Below, piece by piece: positions 25,110 through 33,693 of a stretch of DNA of 64,000 bases. The DNA is from Megasphaera paucivorans (GTDB lineage: Bacteria > Bacillota > Negativicutes > Veillonellales > Megasphaeraceae): the NCBI RefSeq assembly GCF_900103535.1, contig NZ_FNHQ01000001.1, forward strand, positions 187,769 through 251,768, in the 5' to 3' direction. How positions within the stretch are numbered: the first letter of the stretch is position 1; the number at the start of each line of letters is the position of its first letter. The translations under genes were made by a program, and so were the position numbers. The notes beneath the pieces were generated by a model that saw only the letters and a program-made list of their open reading frames with translations, ran no database searches and was not told the origin of the DNA.

Positions 25110-25656
25110 CCTCATGACCTCCCATACATTCACCAATTCGCTGTAATTTAGATTCTTTTGTTGCCGATATCGGAATTTCATATACTCCCAGTTTTCTATC
25201 AAGAGCATTTTCGCTATGCCGGGTACACGCAATTTTATAGGTATCTCGAAATTGAGCCCTGTATGTACTGCTTTGCCGTGTTTCCATCATGCAGAGATTC
25301 CGCCACCCCATGCTTTTCACTGTTTCCGCTATTTCAGGAGTAGAGAATTTCGGAGCTTGATAAACAAAGCAAATTCTGACTTGCTCCATCACTTCTTCCC
25401 AAGCTTCGTTCATATCTTTTTGTCTGGTCCCGTTAACCTTGGTGATCATCTTTTCAGCCGTTTCCCGTATTTCTGCTACCGTGGGAAGAAATTTCGATGT
25501 ACATATCAGTTTCTTAATTGCCTTATCCAGAACAACGGGATGAATATCTCGTAACATATCTGCATAAAACTTCATTTGTGATTTTGAAAGGCTGTCCCGA
25601 TAAGCAAGCTGTAATCCTGATAAAGCCTTCACTACCTGCTGATCCCTAGTTTCCAT
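25102..25656 (-). CDS. Replicative helicase loader-like protein (184 aa)
   Basis: Starts METRDQQVVKALSGLQLAYR, with GGGAGAACAAA upstream. The helical N-terminal domain with DIHPVVLDKAIKKLICTSKFLPTVAEI resembles G39P-type helicase loader/inhibitor proteins, where FLPTVAEIRE is characteristic. It follows the initiator gene with a short overlap, the position expected for a loader. The C-terminal part is less recognisable. Host DnaB is the probable partner. Confidence 0.6.
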   Translation of the reverse strand: METRDQQVVKALSGLQLAYRDSLSKSQMKFYADMLRDIHPVVLDKAIKKLICTSKFLPTVAEIRETAEKMITKVNGTRQKDMNEAWEEVMEQVRICFVYQAPKFSTPEIAETVKSMGWRNLCMMETRQSSTYRAQFRDTYKIACTRHSENALDRKLGVYEIPISATKESKLQRIGECMGGHEDD

Positions 25657-26509
25657 TTTGTTCTCCCATCTCGTCATACAGTTCATTGACAACATCGATA
25701 GCAGCTTGTTTGCTGTCTTCTTTTCCTGTACTTACTTGATTCAAATATCCTTCAAATTTATTACTAAAGAGTGTTTCTGGACGGAGATACTTACTCATTT
25801 TGCAGTCTCCGGCCCAGTCAGCAACTTTCTTATCAATGACAAACTTAAAATCGCTGACAGCAAACCCTTCTTTCATTCTGGATCGTATTAATTTCACTGT
25901 CAGAGGGGTATTCGGTTTATACCGTGTTCCGACCTTATCATTCAAATAATCGATAATCTCAGTTATTTCACCGTGATGGTTTTCTATACCGCAAACTTCT
26001 TCAACCTGTTCAATTACCTTTGATTTTGATGAATCCGGTGTATCACACTCGCCCTTTATATATATATTATTTTTATTATTAGTTATATTAGTATTTTGTA
26101 TATTAGTATTTTGTTGTGTGCGATTTTCCAACGTAGGTTTTTCCACGATTGGATTTTCCAACGTAGGTTTTTCGGACATAGGTGCCTGCGTCTGATTTTC
26201 CAATATAGGCTGTTCCGGTTCTTCTCTGATAATATATTCGGTTCCATCCAGACGGCCCTTGTCATCTCTAGCCCGTTCCATAACAAGATATCCACATTCT
26301 TTCAGTTCGTTTAGAGCTGTTCGAATGCTGTTTTTCCCGTCTTTAGAACAATACGCCAACCCTTCTATGGAATAATCCCAATCAGGCGGTAAACTAAGCA
26401 TAAAAGCCAATAATCCTTTCGCTTTAAAAGATAAGCGTTTATCCTGCAATAGTTTATTGGATAATATTGTAAAATTTTTTACTTTTTCAACTCTTATTTT
26501 TGTCGACAT
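25646..26509 (-). CDS. Phage replication initiator (287 aa)
   Basis: The N-terminal winged helix (FTILSNKLLQDKRLSFKAKG...SIEGLAYCSKDGKNSIRTALNELKECGYL) is followed by a low-complexity linker with repeated KPTLEN units and NTNIQNTNIT. The C-terminal conserved phage domain (YLNDKVGTRYKPNTP...MSKYLRPETLFS) corresponds to the DnaD-like/Phg_2220_C module. The linker DNA is AT-rich and contains iterons, suggesting the origin lies inside the gene as in lambda O. Starts MSTKIRVEKVKNF with GGAGG upstream. Confidence 0.8.
   Translation of the reverse strand: MSTKIRVEKVKNFTILSNKLLQDKRLSFKAKGLLAFMLSLPPDWDYSIEGLAYCSKDGKNSIRTALNELKECGYLVMERARDDKGRLDGTEYIIREEPEQPILENQTQAPMSEKPTLENPIVEKPTLENRTQQNTNIQNTNITNNKNNIYIKGECDTPDSSKSKVIEQVEEVCGIENHHGEITEIIDYLNDKVGTRYKPNTPLTVKLIRSRMKEGFAVSDFKFVIDKKVADWAGDCKMSKYLRPETLFSNKFEGYLNQVSTGKEDSKQAAIDVVNELYDEMGEQNGN
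26122..26209. repeat. Iteron-like repeats inside the initiator gene, candidate origin
   Basis: GATTTTCCAACGTAGG occurs at 26122-26137 and 26152-26167, with a variant GATTTTCCAATATAGG at 26194-26209. Next to it, 26056-26115 is almost pure A/T with a doubled TTAGTATTTTGT motif. Adjacent iterons and an AT-rich unwinding element are the layout of phage origins located in initiator genes. The repeats also encode protein repeats (PTLEN), so coding repetition is the alternative. Confidence 0.4.
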
Positions 26510-26512
26510 ATA

Positions 26513-26788
26513 TTACCTCCGGCCGTGCCAGCGTTCTCCATACAATTTAGTTAGATAGTCACGACAAATTTTTCTTATTTTAGCGACCGCCCCAAAATGC
26601 CGCTGTTGATGACAGGCATAGCAAAGCGTTACACCTTCTTCGATACAATCATTTTTAAGACCGCTGCGTTCATGATGGAATTTAATGCCATTCGGGACAT
26701 ATACTCCGCAGACAATGCACTGATGATGATCTCTATCGTGGATATCATTGTTCAGTTTTCTTAGCTTTTTCCCGCTGAGTCTCATCAT
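26513..26788 (-). CDS. HNH nuclease-like protein (91 aa)
   Basis: A treble-clef/HNH motif set is visible: CIVCGVYVPNGIKFHHERSG (Cys pair and HH) and LCYACHQQRHFG (Cys pair and terminal His). It is short and starts with overlapping ATG codons at 26788 and 26785 preceded by GCGAGC, within the end of the NinB-like gene. A nicking or recombination role in the early operon is probable. Confidence 0.65.
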   Translation of the reverse strand: MMRLSGKKLRKLNNDIHDRDHHQCIVCGVYVPNGIKFHHERSGLKNDCIEEGVTLCYACHQQRHFGAVAKIRKICRDYLTKLYGERWHGRR

Positions 26789-27323
26789 GCTCGCCCCATT
26801 CCTGCAATAAGCCATCAACATATTCCCGTGGTTCGGTTGCTACGCCTAACCGCTGCGCTTCATCAAGCAAGCAATTAATTAACCTTGTCATTTCTTCTAC
26901 GGTATAGGTACTGCTTCCGTGATACATGGCAACAATGGTATATCCCTTTGTGTTTTTGCAGGGGCCTAAAACTTCACTTACCCACCCCAAGCCTTTGCTT
27001 CCCCATCTCCGGCACCATTCATCTACAACATCATCCCGCACCGGTACCGGAACAAAATGGCCGCAATCTTTAATACAGGCACGATATACATCTTCTTTGC
27101 TGTGATAGCTGCCGTCCTGCGATAACTTTTCAGCGATCCGCTGCGTTAACACCCAACAATACGCATTCGCCTGTAAGGATCTTTTCCGATAGGGTTTCTT
27201 GATTTCAATGCTGTATTTTTTCTTTCCGTCAAACTTGTTTATCTCTTCAGATTTAGGTGCCGTAATAACAAGGGCCGTTCCTAATGCCCCTGTTATCGTC
27301 TGCACTGTTGCTGTAAATTTCAT
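26745..27323 (-). CDS. NinB-like recombination protein (192 aa)
   Basis: Core SLQANAYCWVLTQRIAEKL and the C-terminal segment GYTIVAMYHGSSTYTVEEMTRLINCLLDEAQRLG resemble the NinB (ORF) family of phage recombination mediators, which help load recombinases onto SSB-coated DNA. Family assignment is by pattern only. It overlaps the HNH gene and touches the Rad52-like gene, supporting a recombination function. Confidence 0.55.
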   Translation of the reverse strand: MKFTATVQTITGALGTALVITAPKSEEINKFDGKKKYSIEIKKPYRKRSLQANAYCWVLTQRIAEKLSQDGSYHSKEDVYRACIKDCGHFVPVPVRDDVVDEWCRRWGSKGLGWVSEVLGPCKNTKGYTIVAMYHGSSTYTVEEMTRLINCLLDEAQRLGVATEPREYVDGLLQEWGEHDETQREKAKKTEQ

Positions 27324-28186
27324 TACCTATTCACTGCCTCTTTATCCTCGGCTTCCGCCATAGCCGTATCGAGAATAAAATCAATATTTTCATACATTTC
27401 TTTTGCCTGTTCAAAGGTTAATTTATTAATGCTGTTAACTCCGTATTCTTCTTGTATAATCGATGGCAGCCTGTTTGCCATTTCTTTTACATTCGCGGCC
27501 TTCACAATTTCAATCAGGTAATGATTCCGCATTTTTATATCATTGGCAGCATTCGAGGTTACATCATTCGTCTGTTTTTCAGCCTGAGCCCCGCTGCTTT
27601 GCGTTTTATTTTCTTTTCCTATACTTTTATCATCGTTTTGCTTCGGTACCGTTACAGCCGACTTCACGGGTGATTGTAATGAATACCTGCTTTTCCCTTT
27701 GCTGTCTACAATGCTAAGTTCCGTAAATTTCCGGAGTGTTTCATCATACTGAATGCTTTTTACGTAGAATTTCGCATAGGAGGTCGTCTTTCCATTACTC
27801 CGTGGCACTATTTCCGTCTTATCCAGTAAGATAAAGATAGGCGGAACATCATATAATTCTCTGCCGATTCCCCAACAGGTACCCGCACGCTTAAATGCAT
27901 CGCTTGCCTGTCCTTTTTCTGCTTCTGTCTGTGAAGGAACGCCGACATCCTGTTTAGATATCCACGCTTTTTTGCTCTCGTCCCACACTGCTATAGTACA
28001 GAACAGATTGTTATTTACCACTTGGTGCTCCCGCTGCCAATTCATCGGCCCGAATACTTCATCTAAAACCCGCATATCTACACGGGCGTTCTTATACAGT
28101 AAAACCAACGCTTTATTATTCTTGGTAATCATTTGTATCCGACATTCAATGTCATTTGCCGTTAAAAGCGGTATTTTTTTATCCAT
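27323..28186 (-). CDS. Rad52-family (Sak-like) single-strand annealing protein (287 aa)
   Basis: Start ATG 28184-28186 follows AGAGGTGGG; a GTG three codons earlier is less likely. The N-terminal domain (VLDEVFGPMNWQREHQ, then TEAEKGQASDAFKRAGTCWGIGRELYDVP) is the signature of Rad52-like phage annealases. The C-terminal 100 residues are linker-like and charged, as in other SSB-interacting annealases. With DUF1351, NinB-like and SSB genes around, it forms the phage recombination module. Confidence 0.85.
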   Translation of the reverse strand: MDKKIPLLTANDIECRIQMITKNNKALVLLYKNARVDMRVLDEVFGPMNWQREHQVVNNNLFCTIAVWDESKKAWISKQDVGVPSQTEAEKGQASDAFKRAGTCWGIGRELYDVPPIFILLDKTEIVPRSNGKTTSYAKFYVKSIQYDETLRKFTELSIVDSKGKSRYSLQSPVKSAVTVPKQNDDKSIGKENKTQSSGAQAEKQTNDVTSNAANDIKMRNHYLIEIVKAANVKEMANRLPSIIQEEYGVNSINKLTFEQAKEMYENIDFILDTAMAEAEDKEAVNR

Positions 28187-28198
28187 ATTTCCCACCTC

Positions 28199-29203
28199 TT
28201 ACTCTTCAAGCGTTACGTCATACACCCGGTCAAACCCATCAATCATTTGACAAATGAGTTGATCCTCTCTTTCTGAAACGTGGACTCCGTATATTTTAAT
28301 GACCATGGTTTTACATACAGGCAGCGCGTCTTCATTTTCAATTGGGGAATTGTCCTTTTGTATGACTTCCTGCGGTTCTTTTTGATTGATGGTTTCCTGT
28401 TCTGCCTCTAATGCCCGATGCCATTCTTGTTCCTGCGCTAATTTTTCTTGTTCGGCACGTTCAATGGCTTGCTGTTCTATCTCATGCAATGTCTGCGCCT
28501 TGCCATATATCAACTGCTTTAACTCGGTTATTGTCCGTTCGCTTAAAGATGATTCAGGAATAACATCACTCAATTTCATGGAAGTACTTAATCTGTATTT
28601 TTCATTTGCCATGCTGACCCATTCATTGGCCATTTCAAGCCGTTCTTCCAATAATTTTTTTCTGTCGTCATCGGCTTTTTGTAATTCCATTAATCTGCTG
28701 ATTTCCCGATCAATGCCAATCGTTGTTTCGCTGTACTTGGAAGTCTTGTTATACCAACGGGTATCACTAACAAACTGTTCTAAATAGGTTTGACGCAAAC
28801 CAGCAGCCGCTGCCTTATTTGTTATTTCGTCTGCGATTTGCTCGGACAAAACCGCTTGTCTGTGTTCTTCATACCTATTAAGCTGCTCACGCAACGGCAC
28901 TTCCACTTCAGAAACAACCTGAAGTAACTCTTTTACCTGTAATTCCAAGGTATTGACCGGCTCTTTTAATTTGTGTTTTGCTTTAGTTTGAAATTTAGTA
29001 ATCGCAGTACGCAGGGAAACTACTTCCCGCAGCGCTTTCGACATATCCTCTTCATTTTCATCGGTAACCACTAATCCATGATATTTTTCTGTTACGGCTA
29101 CCAAATAATTTTTGACCTGCTCGTGATTCCAATCAAAGACTAAATCCGCTTTCATTAGTTTAGGTTCTATTGGCACGAGTGTTGGCAATGCGTTTACGGC
29201 CAT
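28199..29203 (-). CDS. DUF1351 protein (334 aa)
   Basis: Long coiled-coil protein with DUF1351 features: VVTDENEEDMSKALREVVSLRTAI then the extended helical region KEPVNTLELQVKELLQVVSEVEVPLREQL and a C-terminal beta part (CKTMVIKIYGVHVSEREDQL). ATG 29201-29203 has AGGAGAGGATGATCAGT upstream. DUF1351 genes usually precede phage annealing proteins, as here, and may act as a recombination cofactor. Confidence 0.8.
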   Translation of the reverse strand: MAVNALPTLVPIEPKLMKADLVFDWNHEQVKNYLVAVTEKYHGLVVTDENEEDMSKALREVVSLRTAITKFQTKAKHKLKEPVNTLELQVKELLQVVSEVEVPLREQLNRYEEHRQAVLSEQIADEITNKAAAAGLRQTYLEQFVSDTRWYNKTSKYSETTIGIDREISRLMELQKADDDRKKLLEERLEMANEWVSMANEKYRLSTSMKLSDVIPESSLSERTITELKQLIYGKAQTLHEIEQQAIERAEQEKLAQEQEWHRALEAEQETINQKEPQEVIQKDNSPIENEDALPVCKTMVIKIYGVHVSEREDQLICQMIDGFDRVYDVTLEE

Positions 29204-29218
29204 ACTGATCATCCTCTC

Positions 29219-29500
29219 CTATTCTGCTGATACACTTTGTCGAGCAATTTCTAATTCGTCCATTTCAGCACGGATATCATCTACAATCACTTCAAGTTTT
29301 GTTAACGATTCATTTAGTCTGGATTTCGAGTAATCATTTTCGGCATTATTTCTCATATCTTTTGCAACACCATCTAGCTGTCCGCTGATATAGGATAGTT
29401 CCGGATACGAATCTCTTATCCGCTGTATGGCACTATTGGGTAATCTGTCTGGATCTATTCTTTTATTAAAATCGTTTCTGTACATGGTGCAATTCATCAT
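29219..29500 (-). CDS. Helical phage early protein (93 aa)
   Basis: Begins MMNCTMYRNDFNKRIDPDRL with GGGGG upstream; mostly helical and acidic with ENDYSKSRLNESLTKLEVIVDDI and a final coiled coil. It lies 15 bases before the DUF1351 gene. Function is unknown. Confidence 0.55.
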   Translation of the reverse strand: MMNCTMYRNDFNKRIDPDRLPNSAIQRIRDSYPELSYISGQLDGVAKDMRNNAENDYSKSRLNESLTKLEVIVDDIRAEMDELEIARQSVSAE

Positions 29501-29561
29501 TTTGAATCCCCCTTTAACTATTTATTGTTTCGTGGTAAACTATTCACAGATTTAATTTTTC

Positions 29562-29589
29562 TTAGTCGCCTCTGCCAAGGCGGCTTTTT
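29562..29589 (+). terminator. Rightward terminator within the leftward early region
   Basis: GTCGCCT pairs with AGGCGGC, followed by seven T residues on the plus strand. Genes on both sides run leftward, so it serves a rightward transcript, perhaps a short antisense RNA, or blocks read-through from an unknown promoter. Confidence 0.6.
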
Positions 29590-29826
29590 TTATGTCAGAT
29601 CATAAATAATTCTACAAAGCAATAAAATTGTTACTGCCGATACAACTAACACCGCATAATACTTTGCCTTTAACTTATTTAATTGCATTTTTAACTGCAA
29701 ACTTAGCTGTGATTCCAAGGCTTGCTGCACGTCAATATAATAGATAGCTTTAGGTGGTTCCCTAGGGTTGTTATATCCCTTAAAGTGCCACGGTATTACG
29801 ATGTCCTCTTTCGGTTTTACTGCCAT
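29590..29826 (-). CDS. Small membrane-anchored phage protein (78 aa)
   Basis: ATG 29824-29826 with AAAGGAGGTTAAACAAA upstream. Hydrophilic N-terminal 50 residues, then a C-terminal transmembrane segment (YYAVLVVSAVTILLLC), so a tail-anchored orientation is likely. Early-operon position suggests a superinfection or host-modulating role. No family recognised. Confidence 0.55.
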   Translation of the reverse strand: MAVKPKEDIVIPWHFKGYNNPREPPKAIYYIDVQQALESQLSLQLKMQLNKLKAKYYAVLVVSAVTILLLCRIIYDLT

Positions 29827-30025
29827 TTTGTTTAACCTCCTTTTCTTTGGCCATACTGTCAATCCATGCCCGAATCTGCCAACCGGCAAAACGAAGCTGA
29901 CTATGAGGCGTTGCTTGAAAACATGGAATTCTTCCGTTTTTAGCCATGGCATATACGGTTGTCGTTGCTATACGCAGTTCCTTTGCCACACCTCTAGCTG
30001 AATAAATCTGTCCTTCTACAATCAT
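29780..30025 (-). CDS. Excisionase-like MerR-type DNA-binding protein (81 aa)
   Basis: Contains a helix-turn-helix of the excisionase/MerR class: IYSARGVAKELRIATTTVYAMAKNGRIPCF, then AGWQIRAWIDSMA. Start ATG 30023-30025, with GAGGTGTG upstream. Located right after the Cro-like gene, it is a candidate excisionase for the integrase at 33826 or an early regulator. Confidence 0.7.
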   Translation of the reverse strand: MIVEGQIYSARGVAKELRIATTTVYAMAKNGRIPCFQATPHSQLRFAGWQIRAWIDSMAKEKEVKQNGSKTERGHRNTVAL

Positions 30026-30093
30026 GAAAAACACACCTCACTTTCTATATTTTTTCTGTTATCAAATATGTCTACTCCTTTTTACACGATGTT

Positions 30094-30309
30094 TTATATA
30101 CTTGTATTTCCGTCATTTTCTTTTAAAAAATTAAGATCGATATTTAAAAGATTACCTAATCGAGAAAGAAGTTTTAAGCTGGGAGTATATCTACCACGTT
30201 CAACATCTGCATAATAAGCTCGTGATACTTCAGCTTCATCGGCAATTTGCTGTTGAGTCTTGCCAATATTTTCACGTGCTTTTTTTAACATTTTTCCAAT
30301 CTCCTTCAT
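30094..30309 (-). CDS. Cro-like XRE regulator (71 aa)
   Basis: A single HTH (GKTQQQIADEAEVSRAYYADVERGRYTPSLK). It is divergent from the repressor gene at 30455 and its operators contain repeated TATTTCCGTC sites, one of which overlaps this gene's 3' end. This is the expected lysis-promoting repressor at the head of the early operon. Confidence 0.85.
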   Translation of the reverse strand: MKEIGKMLKKARENIGKTQQQIADEAEVSRAYYADVERGRYTPSLKLLSRLGNLLNIDLNFLKENDGNTSI

Positions 30310-30330
30310 TATTAATCTCCTTCCTACTTG

Positions 30331-30427
30331 TATTTTCGTTCTTAATGATTATTGTATTGTATTTCCGTCTTTTTGTCAATGGTATTTCCGTCAAAAATGT
30401 ACTATAATTTATATATAGACGGAAAAA
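30331..30427. promoter_or_regulatory. P1 immunity operators and divergent promoters
   Basis: TATTTCCGTC occurs at 30360-30369 and 30383-30392, an inverted relative GACGGAAAAA at 30418-30427, and a variant TATTTTCGTTC near 30331. A further copy is at 30105-30114. TATAAT at 30403-30408 with extended TGTAC serves the rightward repressor. The leftward Cro promoter lies among the same sites. Confidence 0.75.
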
Positions 30428-30454
30428 CCGTACAAATAAAAGGAGGCATTATTA

Positions 30455-30847
30455 ATGGCTACTATTGGAGAAAACATAAAAGAGGCTCGTAAAAAAGCTG
30501 GACTTACTCAAGTAGAATTAGCAAAACTAACAAACCTCTCACGTTCCTATATCGGAGATATAGAAAAAAATCGTTATAACCCCAGTGTTTCTACATTGAA
30601 AGCAATTGCTAATGCAACAAATGCACCCTTAGATACAATTATTATCTCCGAAAAAGTAAATCCAGAAAAATCAGAAAAGGTGCCTGCGGATTTAAAAAAA
30701 TACTTAGAGCAATCAGAAGTAATATTTGACGGAGATACATACAACCTAACTCCAGAAGAAAAGGATATGGTTATGCAGTCGTTAAAAGTCGCCTTTTATG
30801 CTGCCAAACGTGCCAACAAACGCAAAATAGACGACAAAACTAAGTAG
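30455..30847 (+). CDS. CI-like XRE repressor (130 aa)
   Basis: N-terminal HTH (GLTQVELAKLTNLSRSYIGDIEKNRYNPS), then a short C-terminal helical region without a LexA-type peptidase domain. Control is probably through the adjacent ImmA peptidase, as in ICEBs1-type systems. Ribosome binding site AAAGGAGG. It maintains lysogeny of P1. Confidence 0.85.
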   Translation: MATIGENIKEARKKAGLTQVELAKLTNLSRSYIGDIEKNRYNPSVSTLKAIANATNAPLDTIIISEKVNPEKSEKVPADLKKYLEQSEVIFDGDTYNLTPEEKDMVMQSLKVAFYAAKRANKRKIDDKTK

Positions 30848-30857
30848 GTGTCGTCTA

Positions 30858-31301
30858 TTGCGAAAAAATATTAAATTACGTGTTAAAAATCTTGTACGGA
30901 AAATGGGGACCTCTAATCCCATGCAAATTGCTAAAATATTACGAATTCCTATTGTATATACTTCTCTTCCTGATGATATTCTTGGATACCTTACCCACCC
31001 ACTCCGCCGAAAAACATTTGTTCTGAATAATAAACTAGATGAACGAGAAATTCCTATTGTTGTTGCTCATGAATTAGGACATGCACTCATGCATGGTACT
31101 ATTGGATATACTTTCCACACGGACACAGTAAATTACTGTCGTGCCCGTAGCGAATATGAGGCAAATATATTTGCACTTTATTTATTGTCATATAGTTATG
31201 ATATAGATCCACGATTGCTTCAAGCAGCTCCTCGTTATAAAGATATTATGACCCATCGAGAAGCACATTTTTTATTATGCAGGTGTATTGAAAGATACTA
31301 A
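30858..31301 (+). CDS. immA: ImmA/IrrE-family metallopeptidase (147 aa)
   Basis: HELGH at residues 71-75 in VVAHELGHALMHG plus ARSEYEANIFALYLL give the zinc ligands of the family. The start is TTG at 30858 with AGGTG upstream. Members cleave the partner repressor after a signal and thereby induce the element. It follows the repressor with a ten-base gap. Confidence 0.85.
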   Translation: MRKNIKLRVKNLVRKMGTSNPMQIAKILRIPIVYTSLPDDILGYLTHPLRRKTFVLNNKLDEREIPIVVAHELGHALMHGTIGYTFHTDTVNYCRARSEYEANIFALYLLSYSYDIDPRLLQAAPRYKDIMTHREAHFLLCRCIERY

Positions 31302-31419
31302 TTAGAAGAAACAGTATAATAACATTGTTTCCTTTAGGGAATATATATTAAACTGTTATAAAATAATTAGTGCAAATGCATTTTATGTTATTTGGCGAAA
31401 TTGATAAAGAGGCATGTCT

Positions 31420-32049
31420 ATGAAAAAAACATTTTATGTAATGATTTTTGTTTTATTATTATTTGTAACTGTATCTAGTAATGTATACGCCGATGATTGG
31501 TATAATATTGGGTATTCAATTGGACAATCTATAGGAAATTCTCCAGCTCAAGATGACAAATCATTTTATAAAGATGATAAATATGATTTTACTCATATAA
31601 AAAAAATTTGTGTCGTCTCCACAGTACCCCCCCAATGCTATGCCTATATATCAGATCCATATATAACCCAAAAATATACAAATTATATTAGCCATTCTTT
31701 TGCTGATATATGCAACATGTCCTCTGCGAATGAAGCCGGTGATGTTTTTACAGCATTATATTCCGATACCTTGAAACCAGGAAGCACTGAATTTAATTCT
31801 GCTTATATTACATATATACGTAAAAATTATGATGCAGTACTTTATGTGAATATTTACGCATATAATCAAAATGAAGGACTCGGAAATGTTTTTATGGATT
31901 TTCGGCTTATTGATACAAAAACTGGAAAAGATGTAATGTATTATAAAGACATGAGATTAAATGCACCCCGTTCAGATAAGGAAGGCATGATTCAAAGAAT
32001 TACAAACACATTTAGAACTAAATTTAAAAAAGCAAAAAATAACTACTAA
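31420..32049 (+). CDS. Exported protein of unknown function, lysogeny cargo (209 aa)
   Basis: Signal peptide MKKTFYVMIFVLLLFVTVSSNVYA with a likely cut before DDWYNIG. The mature part has beta-rich segments (KKICVVSTVPPQCYAYISD) and a central module (DAVLYVNIYAYNQNEG...FMDFRLIDTKTG) resembling lipoprotein or secreted domains that act on cell envelopes. ATG 31420 has GAGGC upstream. As part of the lysogeny-expressed set between immunity and integrase, superinfection exclusion is plausible. Family not recognised. Confidence 0.55.
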   Translation: MKKTFYVMIFVLLLFVTVSSNVYADDWYNIGYSIGQSIGNSPAQDDKSFYKDDKYDFTHIKKICVVSTVPPQCYAYISDPYITQKYTNYISHSFADICNMSSANEAGDVFTALYSDTLKPGSTEFNSAYITYIRKNYDAVLYVNIYAYNQNEGLGNVFMDFRLIDTKTGKDVMYYKDMRLNAPRSDKEGMIQRITNTFRTKFKKAKNNY

Positions 32050-32076
32050 ATATCATAATAAAGAGGAGATAATTTA

Positions 32077-32694
32077 ATGAAAAAATTATTCATGACACTC
32101 ACATTTATTTTATTAGCTATTCCTGTTTTTGCTTCTGTCGAATCTGGATATCAAGAAGATACTAACATGCAATTATCCTACCCTCTTGTGTATATAGACA
32201 ATGCGGATGCACAAGAAAAAATCAATACTGATATTGCTAGCTATGTAGAAAAAACAAAAGCTGATTATTACAGTGGTTGGTATAAAGTAAAATTGTCCTA
32301 CACTGTAAAATATGAAGATAATCATACTTTATCCATTATACTAACTAAATTAAGAGATGGCGGGGGTGCTCATCCACAAGAACATTATTATGGATTGGTA
32401 TATGATAAAGACACCGGAGATCGAATTCCAATATCTAATTTTGTAAATATTGCCAGTATTGATCAGTGGAAAAGACTAGCCGGTAGTCAAATTTTTCCTG
32501 CATACAATTGGCAATGGAAGCAAATTTATCTAATGCACCAACCAACTAGAATAAGTAATGACTATTATTTAGTCGGGCAAGGTATTTTTTATATGATATA
32601 TCAGCCATACGAAGTATCTTCTTATGCCAACGGAATGATATCTGTTGAATTTAACTCATCCAATATTGATTACTTGAATAGATTAAATAACTAA
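32077..32694 (+). CDS. Exported DUF3298/DUF4163-like protein (205 aa)
   Basis: Signal peptide MKKLFMTLTFILLAIPVFA followed by a mature part with the DUF4163 opening (MQLSYPLVYIDNADAQEKIN) and the DUF3298 hallmark DGGGAHPQEHYYGLVYDKDTG and YQPYEVSSYANGMISVEF. Such domains occur in RsiV-type sensors and PdaC-like cell-wall proteins. AAGAGGAG upstream. It follows the previous exported protein by 27 bases, suggesting co-expression in lysogens. Confidence 0.65.
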   Translation: MKKLFMTLTFILLAIPVFASVESGYQEDTNMQLSYPLVYIDNADAQEKINTDIASYVEKTKADYYSGWYKVKLSYTVKYEDNHTLSIILTKLRDGGGAHPQEHYYGLVYDKDTGDRIPISNFVNIASIDQWKRLAGSQIFPAYNWQWKQIYLMHQPTRISNDYYLVGQGIFYMIYQPYEVSSYANGMISVEFNSSNIDYLNRLNN

Positions 32695-32736
32695 TAACTA
32701 ATGCCTACAAATTTACAATAAAGGAGCTCTTATCCA

Positions 32737-33693
32737 ATGAGACTTAGTGAAATTCAAAAAATTATTGAAGAAAATAAAGATTTATTATCTATATCAATTG
32801 ACCCCATTCCTCGTGATAGCAATTTATGTATGGTAAAAAACGTAACAAATGTATTAATAGCATTACATAAGCTAGAACGTATTCCCAGTTTAAAAGAACA
32901 CATTAATATAATAACAAGTATTCCCGAAATTTCCACAATACATACATCTAACCAAACTGTAGTTGCAAATGCTAATTGCAATAAGTTCAATAATGAATTA
33001 GCAACATTGAAGATTGAATGTAATGCAATATTATCGCTTGCAAACAATATTTTGCCTACAATGGATAAAGATATGATTTGCATAAAATTACCAGAAGAAT
33101 CAGATCTTAAGACTTTAAGTGATATAGCTGATAATTTTTCTAAACTTTTCACAGCAGTATTAACCGTTCCCGAAATTGAAGGAAACATTAAATTTGTAGG
33201 TGTTGAAGCGGGGTGTTCATGGTTATATATAAAAATGACAGGGAAGATAATAGCTATAATTAATATAATTATAAATAATATTTATAATGTATTTAATAAG
33301 TACATAACAACTAAAAAGGCTAATCTAGACCTTCAATCTCTAGAAAAAGATATCAAAATTAAGACATCAGCAAACATAGATATAGAACAGGTTCTTCATG
33401 CTCTATGTGAAAAAGCAATAAAAGAAATAAATAACAATGAATTGAAAAAGTTAGATGAAGGAGAACTAGGAAAATTTACTCGTACAATGGAAAATCTAGT
33501 AAAAATATTAGAAAAAGGAATGGAAATACATCCATCCCTTATGGCTCCTCCCGAAATACAAGAAGAAAAAAATAATCAAATTTTACTTCTCCAAAAACAA
33601 ATTAAAGCTATAAAACTTCTTGAGTTTACACCAAAAACATCTGAAGAAGAGAGTTCCTTGGAAGACAATTCTGATAATTCAACTGATGTATGA
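32737..33693 (+). CDS. Unrecognised lysogeny-expressed protein (318 aa)
   Basis: No signal peptide. Helical N-terminus, then a hydrophobic segment around residues 165-190 (SWLYIKMTGKIIAIINII), and a charged coiled-coil C-terminal half ending in acidic residues. Start ATG 32737 has AAAGGAG upstream. It lies after two exported proteins and before the integrase, the usual location of phage defence or conversion genes. I recognise no family. Confidence 0.5.
   Translation: MRLSEIQKIIEENKDLLSISIDPIPRDSNLCMVKNVTNVLIALHKLERIPSLKEHINIITSIPEISTIHTSNQTVVANANCNKFNNELATLKIECNAILSLANNILPTMDKDMICIKLPEESDLKTLSDIADNFSKLFTAVLTVPEIEGNIKFVGVEAGCSWLYIKMTGKIIAIINIIINNIYNVFNKYITTKKANLDLQSLEKDIKIKTSANIDIEQVLHALCEKAIKEINNNELKKLDEGELGKFTRTMENLVKILEKGMEIHPSLMAPPEIQEEKNNQILLLQKQIKAIKLLEFTPKTSEEESSLEDNSDNSTDV

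Noticed and set aside
29590..29952. Longer version of the membrane-anchored protein
   Set aside because: The first 42 codons overlap the excisionase-like gene in another frame; a strong ribosome binding site precedes ATG 29826.
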